A stretch of 64,000 nucleotides of DNA from Microbacterium sp. AK031. GTDB taxonomy: Bacteria > Actinomycetota > Actinomycetes > Actinomycetales > Microbacteriaceae. Shown piece after piece: positions 38,600 to 47,247 of the stretch. The stretch spans positions 186,001 to 250,000 of the forward strand of contig NZ_JANUCA010000001.1 of the NCBI RefSeq assembly GCF_024807145.1. Reading direction: 5' to 3'. Made by a program: the position numbers and the translations under genes. Position 1 is the stretch's first letter, and every line of letters starts with the position of its first letter. The notes under the pieces were generated by a model. The model was not told the DNA's origin and searched no databases. It saw only the letters and a program-made list of their open reading frames with translations.

Positions 38600-39766
38600 A
38601 TGTCCGATTCCAGAAACCTTCTGCGCACCCAGCAGTTTCCCGCGGTGCTCCTTCTCATCGCGGCCGGTCTAGGGCTGCTGCTGGCGAACCTGCCCACGTT
38701 CGGCGCGATCGATGCGGTGCTGGGCGCTCATCTCACCATCCCGGTGGTCGGTATCGATCTCTCGGTGGCGCACTGGATATCAGACGGGCTGCTGGCGATC
38801 TTCTTCTTCATCGTCGCGATGGAGCTGCAATACGAGCTCACACACGGTGAGCTGAACTCCTTCCGCAAGGCGGTGCAGCCGGCGATCGCCGCGGCGGGTG
38901 GTGTGATCGTTCCGATCGCCATCTATCTCGTGATGGCCGGTGGCGAGAAGACCGCATCCGGCTGGCCGATCCCCACGGCGACCGATATCGCCTTCGCGCT
39001 CGGAGTGCTCGCGGTCTTCGGCAAGGGACTGCCGCCGGCCGTACGAGTGTTCCTTCTCGCTCTCGCGATCCTCGACGACATCATCGGCATCATCTTCATC
39101 GCGGTGCTCTTCGCACACGATCTGAACTGGCTGTATCTTCTGCTCGCGTTGGTCGGCGTGATCATCTTCGGTGTGCTGTCCAGGACGCTGCCAGACGAAC
39201 GCTCCCGGCTCGCCGTCACCGCGATGGTCATCGTGGGCGTCCTCGTCTGGGGGCTCGTCCTCCTGTCCGGCGTCCACGCCACGATCGCGGGTGTGATGCT
39301 GGGACTCGCGATGGCGCAGGCGCCCGCCATGCCTACGAGGCACGCGCTGGAACCGTGGGTGAACGGCGCGATCCTGCCCATATTCGCCTTCGCCGCCGCC
39401 TTCGTCGTCATTCCTGCGGTGTCGCCGTCGGAACTCTCTCCGGCATTCTTCGCCATCGTCGTCGCGTTGCCCGCGGGCAAGATCATCGGCATCATGCTCT
39501 TCGGGTGGGTCGCCGTGCGGATCGGCTCGCGCAACGGCCCGCCGGCGCTCACGATAACCGACCTGCTTGCCGCCGGTGCGTTGGGCGGCATCGGCTTCAC
39601 GGTGTCGCTGCTGCTGGCGAACCTCGCATTCGCTGACGACACGGGAGTCCGTGACCAGGCGATCCTCGGTGTGCTGGTCGGGTCGTTGATCGCTGTCGTC
39701 CTTTCGGGCATCGTCGTCTCGTCGAGAGCCGCGTGGTATAGGCGCACGGCGTCAGCCAGTTCTTGA
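38600..39766 (+). CDS. nhaA: Na+/H+ antiporter NhaA
   Basis: The 388-residue membrane protein exchanges protons for sodium to keep pH and salt balance. It has about 11-12 hydrophobic segments, the TATDIAFALGV motif and the paired aspartates in ALAILDDIIGI that bind Na+/H+. The start FPAVLLLIAAGLGLLLAN is usual. ATG 38600 (MSDSRNLL) is better than 38555. The stop lies 15 bases before mazG, so the two genes may be co-transcribed. Confidence 0.94.
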   Translation: MSDSRNLLRTQQFPAVLLLIAAGLGLLLANLPTFGAIDAVLGAHLTIPVVGIDLSVAHWISDGLLAIFFFIVAMELQYELTHGELNSFRKAVQPAIAAAGGVIVPIAIYLVMAGGEKTASGWPIPTATDIAFALGVLAVFGKGLPPAVRVFLLALAILDDIIGIIFIAVLFAHDLNWLYLLLALVGVIIFGVLSRTLPDERSRLAVTAMVIVGVLVWGLVLLSGVHATIAGVMLGLAMAQAPAMPTRHALEPWVNGAILPIFAFAAAFVVIPAVSPSELSPAFFAIVVALPAGKIIGIMLFGWVAVRIGSRNGPPALTITDLLAAGALGGIGFTVSLLLANLAFADDTGVRDQAILGVLVGSLIAVVLSGIVVSSRAAWYRRTASASS

Positions 39767-39780
39767 ACACAGGAGCAGTG

Positions 39781-40446
39781 ATGACCATGAGTTCTGATGC
39801 GCTGCGCGAAGCGGCTGAGACGATGCGCGCGGTGCGAGAAAGGTGCGTGTGGTCGCAGCAGATCACCCATCGAGATCTCGTGCCGTACCTGATCGAGGAG
39901 TCGCACGAGGTCATCGACGCCGTCGAAGACGGCACGCGCGCAGACCTCCGCGAGGAGCTGGGAGATCTGCTCTGGCAGGTGCTGTTCCACGCCGCGATCG
40001 CCGCGCAGGACCCCGACGATCCCTTCGGCATCGACGACGTGGCACAGACGCTGACGGAGAAGATGGTCAGGCGGCACCCGCATGTCTTCGGCGACGAGGT
40101 GGCGACCACGCCCGAGGAGGTGCTGGTGCACTGGAACGCGGCCAAGTCCGCGGAGAAGCGGTCGCGCATCAGCGTTCTGGATGGCGTGCCGCGCGGCATG
40201 CCGGCGCTCGCGCTCGCGCAGAAAGTGCTTGGTCGGGCGGCACGGGTCGGGGCCGGCGACGACGTCGCGCTCGCCGCTCACGATGCTGCCGAGGTCGGAG
40301 CGGCACCGGAATCCGAGGAGGAGCTGGGCGACCTGCTGTTGATGCTCACAGCCACGGCCCGCGAGAACGGCTGGGATGCCGAGCGCGCACTGCGCGAGCG
40401 TCTGCGCCTGCTCGAGGACGACGTCCGCGCGGTCGAATCCCGCTGA
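39781..40446 (+). CDS. mazG: MazG family nucleoside triphosphate pyrophosphohydrolase
   Basis: MazG hydrolyses NTPs and odd nucleotides to monophosphates, cleaning the nucleotide pool. The 221-residue protein has the EESHEVIDAV (E-x2-E) and ELGDLLWQVLFHA (E-x2-D) motifs of one full MazG domain and a second, shorter copy (SEEELGDLLLML). ATG 39781 has AGGAGC upstream. It lacks the usual CPWDxxQTH start, having CVWSQQITH instead, a conservative variation. In many relatives eno follows; here other genes intervene. Confidence 0.9.
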   Translation: MTMSSDALREAAETMRAVRERCVWSQQITHRDLVPYLIEESHEVIDAVEDGTRADLREELGDLLWQVLFHAAIAAQDPDDPFGIDDVAQTLTEKMVRRHPHVFGDEVATTPEEVLVHWNAAKSAEKRSRISVLDGVPRGMPALALAQKVLGRAARVGAGDDVALAAHDAAEVGAAPESEEELGDLLLMLTATARENGWDAERALRERLRLLEDDVRAVESR

Positions 40447-40460
40447 GCACGTCCACCTGC

Positions 40461-40543
40461 GGGAAAACCCGGACGATCCGGTGTGTCGATGGCGCGTCGC
40501 ACGCTGACACGCCGGTGACACGCCAACCGGTCCTGGGTTTCCC
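40461..40543. repeat. Full palindromic intergenic repeat between mazG and hisS
   Basis: The left arm GGGAAAACCCGGACGATCCG followed by GTGTGTC matches the reverse complement of the right arm (GACACGCCAACCGGTCCTGG then GTTTCCC). Pairing is imperfect but long, about 27 bases each side. The same consensus is seen at 141-180. It lies wholly between two genes and just ahead of the hisS promoter region. Confidence 0.6.
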
Positions 40544-40619
40544 ATCCGGTGCGTACGAGCCGCACGTCGTCGACCGCGCCCGATCCGGAACACGCTCGAG
40601 ACCTGGAAAGATGTAATCC

Positions 40620-41906
40620 GTGGCTACTGTGAACGCGCCGCGCGGCATGCGCGACATCCTCCCCGCCGACAAGGCCCGCCGCGAGCGTGTACTCGCCGTG
40701 ATCCGCGAGCGCTACCTCGCGCACGGCTTCGACGAGATCGAGACGCCGGCGCTGGAGGAGTACTCGCGTCTGCACTCCGGCATGGGCGGCGACAACGAGA
40801 AGCTCGCCTACAACGTGCTGCGCCGAGGACTGGACGCCGAGTCGATCCGTCAGGGCGCAGAAGACCCTGCCGCGCTCGCCGATCTCGGTCTGCGCTACGA
40901 CCTCACGGTTCCGCTCGCACGATTCTTCGCGAGCAACCGCGGGCAGCTTCCCGGGGTCTTCCGCGCCATCCAGATCGGTCCGGTCTGGCGAGCGGAGCGC
41001 CCGCAGAAGGGTCGGTATCGCCAGTTCGTGCAGTGCGACATCGACATCATGGGCGACGATTCCTCGCGTGCCGAGGCCGAGCTGATGGTCGCCTCGCTCG
41101 ATGCTCTCGATGCGCTCGGCCTCGACGGCGCTAGCGTGCGCATCAACGACCGTCGCGTGCTCGACTGGATGCTGGATGCCTTCGGGTTCGCCGCCGACGA
41201 GCGCCCCGGCGTGCTGATCACGATCGACAAGCTCGACAAGATCGGGGCGGACGGCATCGTCGCAGAGCTCCGCGAACGCGGCGCGACGGCATCCGCGGTG
41301 GAGGCCTTCGACGCGTTCCTGCGTCGCCCGCAGACGATGGAGTACAACCCGTTCGGCGAACGCCAGATCCGCAAGGCGCTGCCGGACAACGCCCCGGATG
41401 ACGTCGTCGGACACCTCGTCGGCATCGGCGATGCTGTGGCAGCGGGACGCGCGATCGAGGGCGACATCCCGCTCGTGTTCGATCCGTTCCTGGTGCGTGG
41501 GATGGGTTACTACACCGGCACGATCTTCGAGCTCGCGCATCCTTCCGTGCCGTATTCGCTGGGCGGTGGTGGACGCTACGACGGCATGATCGGCCGCTTC
41601 CTGGGCCAGCAGGTGCCTGCGGTCGGGTTCTCGCTCGGCTTCGAGCGTCTCGTCGATCTCGTCGAGCTCGGAACGGATGCCGATGCTCAGGCCGTCGTGC
41701 TCGTACACGACGCCGATGTACCCGTGGCGGAACTCGTCGCGCACAAGGCCGCGCTGATCCGTTCCGGCTCCCGCGTGCGCCTCGAGCGTCGGGTGAAGAA
41801 CTTCAAGGCGCTGCTCGAGCGGTCTGCCGCCGATGGCTACACCGCTTTCGCGACGGTCTCGGCCGGTGCCGAGGTCGGCTCGCTGGAGCTCAAGCCGCTG
41901 ACCTGA
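40620..41906 (+). CDS. hisS: Histidyl-tRNA synthetase
   Basis: HisS charges tRNA-His. The 428-residue class II synthetase shows motif 1 (GFDEIETPALEEYSRL), motif 2 (FRAIQIGPVWRAERPQKGRYRQFVQCDIDIMG), the HisA box LVRGMGYYTGTIFEL and motif 3 (GFSLGFERL), followed by an anticodon-binding domain. GTG 40620 has GGAAAG nine bases upstream. There is no T-box leader; the gap upstream holds the palindromic repeat. Length is normal. Confidence 0.95.
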   Translation: MATVNAPRGMRDILPADKARRERVLAVIRERYLAHGFDEIETPALEEYSRLHSGMGGDNEKLAYNVLRRGLDAESIRQGAEDPAALADLGLRYDLTVPLARFFASNRGQLPGVFRAIQIGPVWRAERPQKGRYRQFVQCDIDIMGDDSSRAEAELMVASLDALDALGLDGASVRINDRRVLDWMLDAFGFAADERPGVLITIDKLDKIGADGIVAELRERGATASAVEAFDAFLRRPQTMEYNPFGERQIRKALPDNAPDDVVGHLVGIGDAVAAGRAIEGDIPLVFDPFLVRGMGYYTGTIFELAHPSVPYSLGGGGRYDGMIGRFLGQQVPAVGFSLGFERLVDLVELGTDADAQAVVLVHDADVPVAELVAHKAALIRSGSRVRLERRVKNFKALLERSAADGYTAFATVSAGAEVGSLELKPLT

Positions 41907-41945
41907 CCATCGACGTTCACGCCGCGTTCATTCCCGCACGGTGCA

Positions 41946-42764
41946 ATGTTGCGCATGGCACGAGTGCGCATCTCGATCGCCCTGGCGACGGTGGTGGCCT
42001 CTGCGATCGTGCTGGGAGGGCGGTCGCTGCTCGCGCATCAGGCAGCCATCGCCCGGAGGCGCATCGGCAAGCCGCTCGGGGAGCAGTCCCTGGTCGCCGA
42101 TCGCGTGTGGAAACGGGCGCTCGACGGCCGACCGATCGAGCTGCTGCTGCTGGGGGACTCTCTCGCGGCAGGACTGGGCGCAGAGCACCGCAAAGAGACG
42201 CTCGGCGGACGCGTCGCCAAGGGACTCGCGAAGCGGATGCAGTCCCCGGTGCGACTGCGGACGGCGGCGGTCGTCGGCTCGGAATCGTCCGCACTCGCGG
42301 CGCAGCTCGATGCGCTCCCCGAGGACTACCGGGCCGACGTCGCGGTGATCGTCGTCGGGGGCAACGACGTCACGCACACGATCTCGCCATCTGCGGCAGG
42401 CGAGCGATTGGAGCAGGCGATCATCCGGCTCCGGGCCGCTGGCACAGCAGTCGTCGTCGGCACCTGCCCCGATCTCGGCACGCTCCAGCCGGTGCCGCAG
42501 CCGCTGCGAGCGCTGCTGTCGAGGATGTCGCGCCGCCTGGCGTTGGAGCAGACCAAGGTTGCGTGGCGCACCGGAGCAGTTCCGGTCGACCTGCGGCAGG
42601 TGCTCGGCCCGACCTTCCACGATCAGCCGGACGAGATGTTCAGCCTCGACCGATTCCATCCCAGTGCCGCGGGCTATCGTGCCACGGCCGACGCGTTGCT
42701 GCCGGCGGTGGTGACGGCGTTGAAGTCCGCCGCCGATCTCACTCCGCTGGCTGCTCCGCGCTGA
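41946..42764 (+). CDS. SGNH/GDSL hydrolase, membrane-anchored
   Basis: The 272-residue protein has an N-terminal signal or anchor (RISIALATVVASAIVLGG) and the SGNH blocks in order: GDSLAAG with the catalytic serine (about residue 70), the glycine region, GGNDVTH, and DRFHPSAAGY with the Asp-His pair. Such enzymes are esterases acting on lipids, sugars or cell-wall acetyl groups, here probably on the outer face. The family name is clear but the substrate is not. ATG 41955 is an alternative start. Confidence 0.87.
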   Translation: MLRMARVRISIALATVVASAIVLGGRSLLAHQAAIARRRIGKPLGEQSLVADRVWKRALDGRPIELLLLGDSLAAGLGAEHRKETLGGRVAKGLAKRMQSPVRLRTAAVVGSESSALAAQLDALPEDYRADVAVIVVGGNDVTHTISPSAAGERLEQAIIRLRAAGTAVVVGTCPDLGTLQPVPQPLRALLSRMSRRLALEQTKVAWRTGAVPVDLRQVLGPTFHDQPDEMFSLDRFHPSAAGYRATADALLPAVVTALKSAADLTPLAAPR

Positions 42765-43251
42765 ATGTCGCTGCCCATTCCTCCACGCGCTCGGCGCTCT
42801 CGGCCGGAGACAGATCCTCGACGCGGCTCATCAGCGACCGGCGGACGCCGAACGGATCGCGGATGCTCGCGAAGCGGTCTCCCGAGACGAAATCGGACGG
42901 CGCTTCCCGCACGGTCGCTCCGGCGGCCTCGGCGCGGGCGCAGACCGCATCGACGTCGGGCACATACAGACCGAGCGAATAGCAGTCGCTCTCGCCAGAG
43001 GGCGGAGGCACGAGCTGGTAGTCCGGGCTCGGCTCGCCGAGCTGGAGCAGTCCGGACCCGAAGTCGAGATCCGCGTGGACGACGACTCCGCCCATCTCGG
43101 TGATGTCGATGACCGTCGCCCCGAAGATGTCGCGATAGAACTCGATCGCGCCGGCTGCTTCGGGGATCGCGAGGAACGGAGTGAGCGAGGTCGCGTTATT
43201 CGGGCGGCCGTTCGTGGTGTGGGTGCCGGTGAGGCCTGATGTCATGTTCAT
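42739..43251 (-). CDS. VOC superfamily protein (PhnB/glyoxalase-like)
   Basis: The 170-residue protein has the paired beta-alpha-beta-beta-beta modules of the VOC fold: SLTPFLAIPEAAGAIEFYRDIFGA, HADLDFGSGLLQLGE, then SLGLYVPDVDAVCARAEAAGA and DRFASIRDPFGVRRSLMSR. Members include glyoxalase I, fosfomycin resistance enzymes and PhnB-like proteins. It overlaps the SGNH gene by 26 bases end to end, and is divergent from an AraC regulator that may control it. ATG 43251 has TAGCGT 6 bases upstream. Confidence 0.85.
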   Translation of the reverse strand: MNMTSGLTGTHTTNGRPNNATSLTPFLAIPEAAGAIEFYRDIFGATVIDITEMGGVVVHADLDFGSGLLQLGEPSPDYQLVPPPSGESDCYSLGLYVPDVDAVCARAEAAGATVREAPSDFVSGDRFASIRDPFGVRRSLMSRVEDLSPAESAERVEEWAATFSAEQPAE

Positions 43252-43257
43252 GCCTTC

Positions 43258-43326
43258 ACGCTACGAAGCAGGCCCGAGGTGGCGCTTGGAGATTCACGAC
43301 ACGATGTCGTATGCCGTGACTATCGT
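43258..43326. promoter_or_regulatory. Divergent promoters of VOC and AraC genes with central palindrome
   Basis: On the minus strand TAGCGT (43258-43263) lies 6 bases before the VOC ATG; on the plus strand TATCGT (43321-43326) lies 6 bases before the AraC-type ATG 43333. Between them ACGACA-CGA-TGTCGT (43296-43310) covers the AraC -35 position. One regulator dimer bound there could control both genes. Confidence 0.6.
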
Positions 43327-43332
43327 CAGGAT

Positions 43333-44103
43333 ATGATCGACGTTCAGCTGGGGATCCTGTATCCGGCGCGGATGCCGGAGTTTCACAGGCTTCCGCCGCC
43401 GGCGGAGGCCGCGCAACTCGTCGAGTGGTTCTGGATCCCGGAGTGGAACATCGAACCCGGTCGCACATCGCGGCAGCATGTCGTCGCGTATCCCGCGCTC
43501 AACCTCGTCGTACAGCCGGGCCGCGTCGAACTCGTCGGCGCGTCCACCAAGGCGACGCATCGCGATCTGGTCGGGAGGGGATGGGCTGTCGGCGCGCTGC
43601 TGAAGTCGGCATCCGTGGCGGTGCTCGTCGACGATCCGTCGGCGCTCCGCGACGACTCGACGACTTTCCATGCTCCAGAGCTGCTCGCCGCGGTGACGCA
43701 GGCGATGGAGGCCGGGGAGGACATGCATCGCGAGCGTGCGGCGCAGGTGTTCGCCGACTGGCTCATCGAGAGGATCGGGCACGTGGCAGCGTCCGCTCGG
43801 CAGGCGAACGAGATGGCGACGCTTCTAATGGCGGATGCCGCGATCACCGCTGAGGACGCAGCGGCGCGCCTGTCGATGTCGCTGCGGACACTGCAGCGGC
43901 TCGCACACCGGCATGTCGGGCTGCCGCCCGCCGCCATGATCCGGCGTCGACGCCTGCAGGAGGCGGCGCAGCGGGTTCGTGAACTTCCGGATGTCGATCT
44001 GTCGACGCTAGCAGCCGAGCTCGGATACGCAGACCATGCTCATCTCGCGAATGACTTCCGCACGGTACTGGGCATCGCACCGAGCGCCTACCGGTCGTCC
44101 TGA
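43333..44103 (+). CDS. AraC family transcriptional regulator
   Basis: The 256-residue protein has a C-terminal AraC/XylS double helix-turn-helix: ITAEDAAARLSMSLRTLQRLAHRHVGLPPAAMIRRRRLQEAAQRV and then LSTLAAELGYADHAHLANDFRTVLGIAPSAYR, in pieces of about 20 residues each. The N-terminal 130 residues carry a DUF6597-like cupin region (EFHRLPPPAEAAQLVEWFW). It is divergent from the VOC gene and may sense the same compound. ATG 43333 is supported by TATCGT at the right distance. Confidence 0.87.
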   Translation: MIDVQLGILYPARMPEFHRLPPPAEAAQLVEWFWIPEWNIEPGRTSRQHVVAYPALNLVVQPGRVELVGASTKATHRDLVGRGWAVGALLKSASVAVLVDDPSALRDDSTTFHAPELLAAVTQAMEAGEDMHRERAAQVFADWLIERIGHVAASARQANEMATLLMADAAITAEDAAARLSMSLRTLQRLAHRHVGLPPAAMIRRRRLQEAAQRVRELPDVDLSTLAAELGYADHAHLANDFRTVLGIAPSAYRSS

Positions 44104-44132
44104 CGCGGAAACCCTGGCGGTGCGGCACCTAC

Positions 44133-45359
44133 TCAGCTGGCGACCCGCAGCCGCAGCCTCCGATACACCACCCCGAGGACCACGACGCCTGTGCCGATCA
44201 GTGACGCGAGGATCGGCAGGGTGTTCACCAGCACCAGGCAGCCGAGCACCCCGAGCACCTGCAGAGCGCGCGGATAGCGTCGAGCCGCCCCGGACTGACG
44301 GAACGCCGCGGCGTTCGCGATCAGGTAGTACAGCAGCACTCCGAAGGACGAGAATCCGATCGCATTGCGGAGGTCGGCGAACAGCACGATGACGATGACG
44401 ATGAGGGCGATCGCGATCTCCGCCCGACGCGGCACCTGCCACCGCGGGTGCGCGGTGGCGAGGTACTTCGGCAGGTCGGATTCTCTCGCCATCGCGAGCG
44501 TCGTGCGACCGATTCCCGTGAGCAGGGCGAGCAGCGCGCCGAGGGATGCCGCCGAGGCTGCGATGCGAACGACCGGCGCGAGTGCCGACCAGCCCGCGTC
44601 ATCCACGACCGCGGCGAGTGGCGCAGTGGACGATGTGGCATCCGCGCCGAGCGTGAGCAACACCACGACGGCGATGAGCGCGTACACGATGACCGCACCG
44701 GATAGAGCGAGAACGATCGCTCGGGGGATCGTGCGCGCGGGGTCGACGACCTCTTCGCCCATCGTGGCGATGCGGGCGTAACCGGCGAACGCGAAGAACA
44801 CCAGCCCGGCGCCCTGCAGCACCCCATAGGCAGTGAGGTCCGGCAGGGGAGCGGGCGACGCGGAAGGCGCGACGTTGAAGCCGGCGGCGACCACGATGGC
44901 GAGCCCGAGCAGCGAGGATATGACGAGGATGCGGGTGAGAAGCGCAGTTCGAGTCACTCCGAAGCAGTTCACTGTGGCCAGGGCTGCGACGGCGACGATC
45001 GCGACCGGCACCTGCCAGCCCTTTGGCGCGGCGTACGCGGCGAACGTCAGCGCCATCGCAGCGCAGCTGGCGATCTTGCCGATCACGAAGCACCAGCCCG
45101 CGATGAATCCCCACCACGGGCCGATCTCTGCGCGCGCATAGGCGTAGGTGCCGCCGGAGACAGGATGTACCGCGGCGAGCTGTGCGGACGAGGTGGCATT
45201 GCAGAATGCCACGATCGCGGCGATCGCGAGCGCGGCCAGCAGCCCGGAACCGGCGACTTCGACCGCAGGGCCCCACACGGAGAACACACCGGCTCCGATC
45301 ATCGAACCGAGGCCGATGGCGACAGCATCGGGGAGCGTCAGGCGACGTGCGAGTTCCAC
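44133..45359 (-). CDS. APC superfamily amino acid permease
   Basis: The 408-residue protein has about 12 hydrophobic segments. The first helix motif AVAIGLGSMIGAGVFSVWGPA and the FFAFAGYARIATMGEEVVDPARTIPRAI stretch are signatures of APC transporters. Such proteins import amino acids or amines by proton symport or exchange. It stands alone between the AraC gene and the broken DUF4442 gene. GTG 45359 has CACGAT 6 bases upstream. Substrate unknown. Confidence 0.88.
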   Translation of the reverse strand: MELARRLTLPDAVAIGLGSMIGAGVFSVWGPAVEVAGSGLLAALAIAAIVAFCNATSSAQLAAVHPVSGGTYAYARAEIGPWWGFIAGWCFVIGKIASCAAMALTFAAYAAPKGWQVPVAIVAVAALATVNCFGVTRTALLTRILVISSLLGLAIVVAAGFNVAPSASPAPLPDLTAYGVLQGAGLVFFAFAGYARIATMGEEVVDPARTIPRAIVLALSGAVIVYALIAVVVLLTLGADATSSTAPLAAVVDDAGWSALAPVVRIAASAASLGALLALLTGIGRTTLAMARESDLPKYLATAHPRWQVPRRAEIAIALIVIVIVLFADLRNAIGFSSFGVLLYYLIANAAAFRQSGAARRYPRALQVLGVLGCLVLVNTLPILASLIGTGVVVLGVVYRRLRLRVAS

Positions 45360-45365
45360 CCGGTC

Positions 45366-45371
45366 ATCGTG
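45366..45371 (-). promoter_or_regulatory. -10 box CACGAT, leaderless start of permease gene
   Basis: CACGAT on the minus strand ends 6 bases before GTG 45359. Confidence 0.4.
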
Positions 45372-45396
45372 GCACGCGATGGTGAACGAATGGGTT

Positions 45397-45790
45397 TCAG
45401 GGCTGGCGCGCCGCCGTGATGCGCTTCTTCTCGCGGATGTAGACCTCGCGCCGGACCTTCGCGACGACGTCGCCGTCGCGGTCGGTGATCACCGTCTCGA
45501 ACCACTCGAGCACCTTGGCGCCGTCCTTCGCGCGCGCGCGGAGCTCGGCCGCCTTCTCAGGAGAGACATGGAACTCCGCGGTCAGAACTCCGCGCCCCGG
45601 CTTGACGAACTCGATCTCGCCGCGGGTGTCCCACACGACGTAGTCGCGGCCGAGCTGGTGCATCACGAGCATGAAGAAGTAGGGGGCGGTCATCGCCGAT
45701 ATCGACCCGCCGAAGGATGCGGATGCCGCTGAACAGATTCGGAGCCCACAGGCTCATGCCGGTGGCGAGGCGACGGGGAGTGATGCGCAT
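45397..45790 (-). pseudogene. DUF4442 (hotdog thioesterase-like) gene with internal deletion
   Basis: The 5' part encodes MRITPRRLATGMSLWAPNLFSGIRIL, a normal DUF4442 start, with a CACACT -10-like box 6 bases before ATG 45790. The 3' part encodes SISAMTAPYFFMLVMHQLGRDYVVWDTRGEIEF and the rest of the domain. Between them about 35 residues of the hotdog core expected in relatives are missing and the frame changes at about 45725. A short 98-residue product from ATG 45693 is possible but lacks the core helix. Confidence 0.75.
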
Positions 45791-45840
45791 GTGGTCAGTG
45801 TGGCGCAGCGCTGTCGCGGCACAAAGTGAAGTGGAGGGTT

Positions 45841-45868
45841 GTGACAACTGTTCTAGTTGAACTAGAAT
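45841..45868. promoter_or_regulatory. YtrA-operon promoter with perfect operator
   Basis: TTCTAGTTGAACTAGAA (45851-45867) has perfect 8-base arms around one base, and TAGAAT (45863-45868) lies at its edge as a -10 box with GTGACA 16 bases upstream. A dimer bound here would block the promoter of the gntR-type gene at 45896, consistent with autorepression as in YtrA regulators. Confidence 0.65.
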
Positions 45869-45895
45869 TACTGTAATTGGAAAGTCGGGTGTCGG

Positions 45896-46246
45896 ATGCT
45901 GATCAGAATCGATGCGGAGAGTTCGCGGCCGCTGTTCGAGCAGGTCGCATCATCCGTTCGCGGCGACATCCTCGCCGGGCGCCTCTCGCCTGGCGACCGG
46001 CTGCCTTCTGCGCGCGAAGTCGCGGAAGCGCTCGACATCAACCTGCACACCGTGCTGCGTGCTTATCAGCAGCTCCGCGATGAGTCGCTCATCGACCTGC
46101 GTCGAGGTCGGGGAGCGATGGTGTCGGCTTCAGCCGCCCCGCTCGCCGAGTTGGCCAGCGATGTCGCAGCGCTCGTGCGCCGCGCCGCCTCGCTGGGAAT
46201 CTCGCCCGCCACGCTTGCCGCCCTCGTCACGGAGATCGAATCATGA
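45896..46246 (+). CDS. GntR family regulator, YtrA type
   Basis: The 116-residue protein starts with RIDAESSRPLFEQVASSVRGDILAGRLSPGDRLPSAREVAEALDINLHTVLRAYQQLRDESLIDLRRGRG, read here in pieces, which is the GntR winged helix, and ends with a short helical tail as in YtrA. YtrA regulators usually control membrane-stress ABC or transporter operons. It shares 4 bases with the next gene (46243) and heads a three-gene unit with a DUF1648 membrane protein and a CPBP protease. Confidence 0.88.
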   Translation: MLIRIDAESSRPLFEQVASSVRGDILAGRLSPGDRLPSAREVAEALDINLHTVLRAYQQLRDESLIDLRRGRGAMVSASAAPLAELASDVAALVRRAASLGISPATLAALVTEIES

Positions 46247-47247
46247 ACACCGCCGTCACCATCGAAGCAGACGTCCGCCGCGCCCGCCGTGCGTTCCTCA
46301 TCGTCGGACTCGTCGTCCCGATCCTCATCGCGTCCGCAAGTGTCGCGTTCCTGCTCGCGTGGCTGCCTGATCTTCCGGAGCGGATCGCCACGCATTGGGG
46401 TCCGGACGGGCCCGACGGCTTCGCCGGACCGATGCTCCTGCTCTGGATGCAGCTCGGCCTTGGGATCGCGGTTCCGCTGCTGATGACCATCCCCGTCCTG
46501 CTGATGATGCGCAGCGCCTGGGGTCCGGTCTGCCGTTTTCTCGCGTCGACGTCACTCGGAACAGCCGTGTTGATCGCGGTCTCGTCCGTAGGATCTGCCG
46601 CGATGCAGCGCGAATCGGTCGACGTCGGATTCGGCATCGGGACGGTCATAACGATGGCCGTCGCCGGGATGGTCCTGCTGGGCGTGATCGGATGGTTCAT
46701 GCAACCCAGGGTGATCACTTCGCCGCCATCAGGGCCGGACGCGACAGGTCGGCTCCAGCTCGCAGCGGGCGAGCGTGCGGCGTGGTTCGGCACGGCAGCG
46801 ATGGCGCGACCCGGTGTCATCGCGCTGGTGATCTCCGTGCTGCTTCTGATCGCGACCACCGCGTGGACGATGGTGCTCGATTCGGGAGCAGGCTGGCTTC
46901 TCGCAGTCGTCACGCTCTTGGTGATCGCCTTGATCCTCACGACGCTCGTCTTCCGAGTGCGCGTCAACGCTTCAGGCCTTCGCGTGCGCTCGATCGCTGG
47001 GTGGCCACGATGGGACACCCCCGTGTCGGACATCGCCGATGTGAAGGTCGTTCAGGTCAACCCCATGGCCGACTTCGGCGGATGGGGTCTGCGTATCGCC
47101 GTCGACGGCCGTAAGGGCGTCGTGCTTCGCGCCGGCGAAGCACTGCAGGTCACGCGCACCACTGGACGCGTGTTCGTCGTCACGATCGATGATGCTCGCA
47201 CCGCGGCATCCGTTCTGATCAGTGCCATGAAGGGAACCGTCTCATGA
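46243..47247 (+). CDS. DUF1648 domain membrane protein
   Basis: The 334-residue protein has a first hydrophobic segment followed by LPDLPERIATHWGPDGPDGF, the DUF1648 signature (P-x-H-W/F-x2-x-G) also seen in SdpI-type immunity and growth proteins. About six further hydrophobic segments lie between residues 60 and 235, and a soluble C-terminal domain (about 240-334) looks like a PH-like fold. It is coupled to the YtrA regulator upstream and the CPBP gene downstream. Envelope function is likely, precise role unknown. Confidence 0.75.
   Translation: MNTAVTIEADVRRARRAFLIVGLVVPILIASASVAFLLAWLPDLPERIATHWGPDGPDGFAGPMLLLWMQLGLGIAVPLLMTIPVLLMMRSAWGPVCRFLASTSLGTAVLIAVSSVGSAAMQRESVDVGFGIGTVITMAVAGMVLLGVIGWFMQPRVITSPPSGPDATGRLQLAAGERAAWFGTAAMARPGVIALVISVLLLIATTAWTMVLDSGAGWLLAVVTLLVIALILTTLVFRVRVNASGLRVRSIAGWPRWDTPVSDIADVKVVQVNPMADFGGWGLRIAVDGRKGVVLRAGEALQVTRTTGRVFVVTIDDARTAASVLISAMKGTVS

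Noticed and set aside
40447..40619. T-box or other amino acid leader before hisS
   Set aside because: No specifier loop or antiterminator motif is visible; the gap is occupied by the palindromic repeat.
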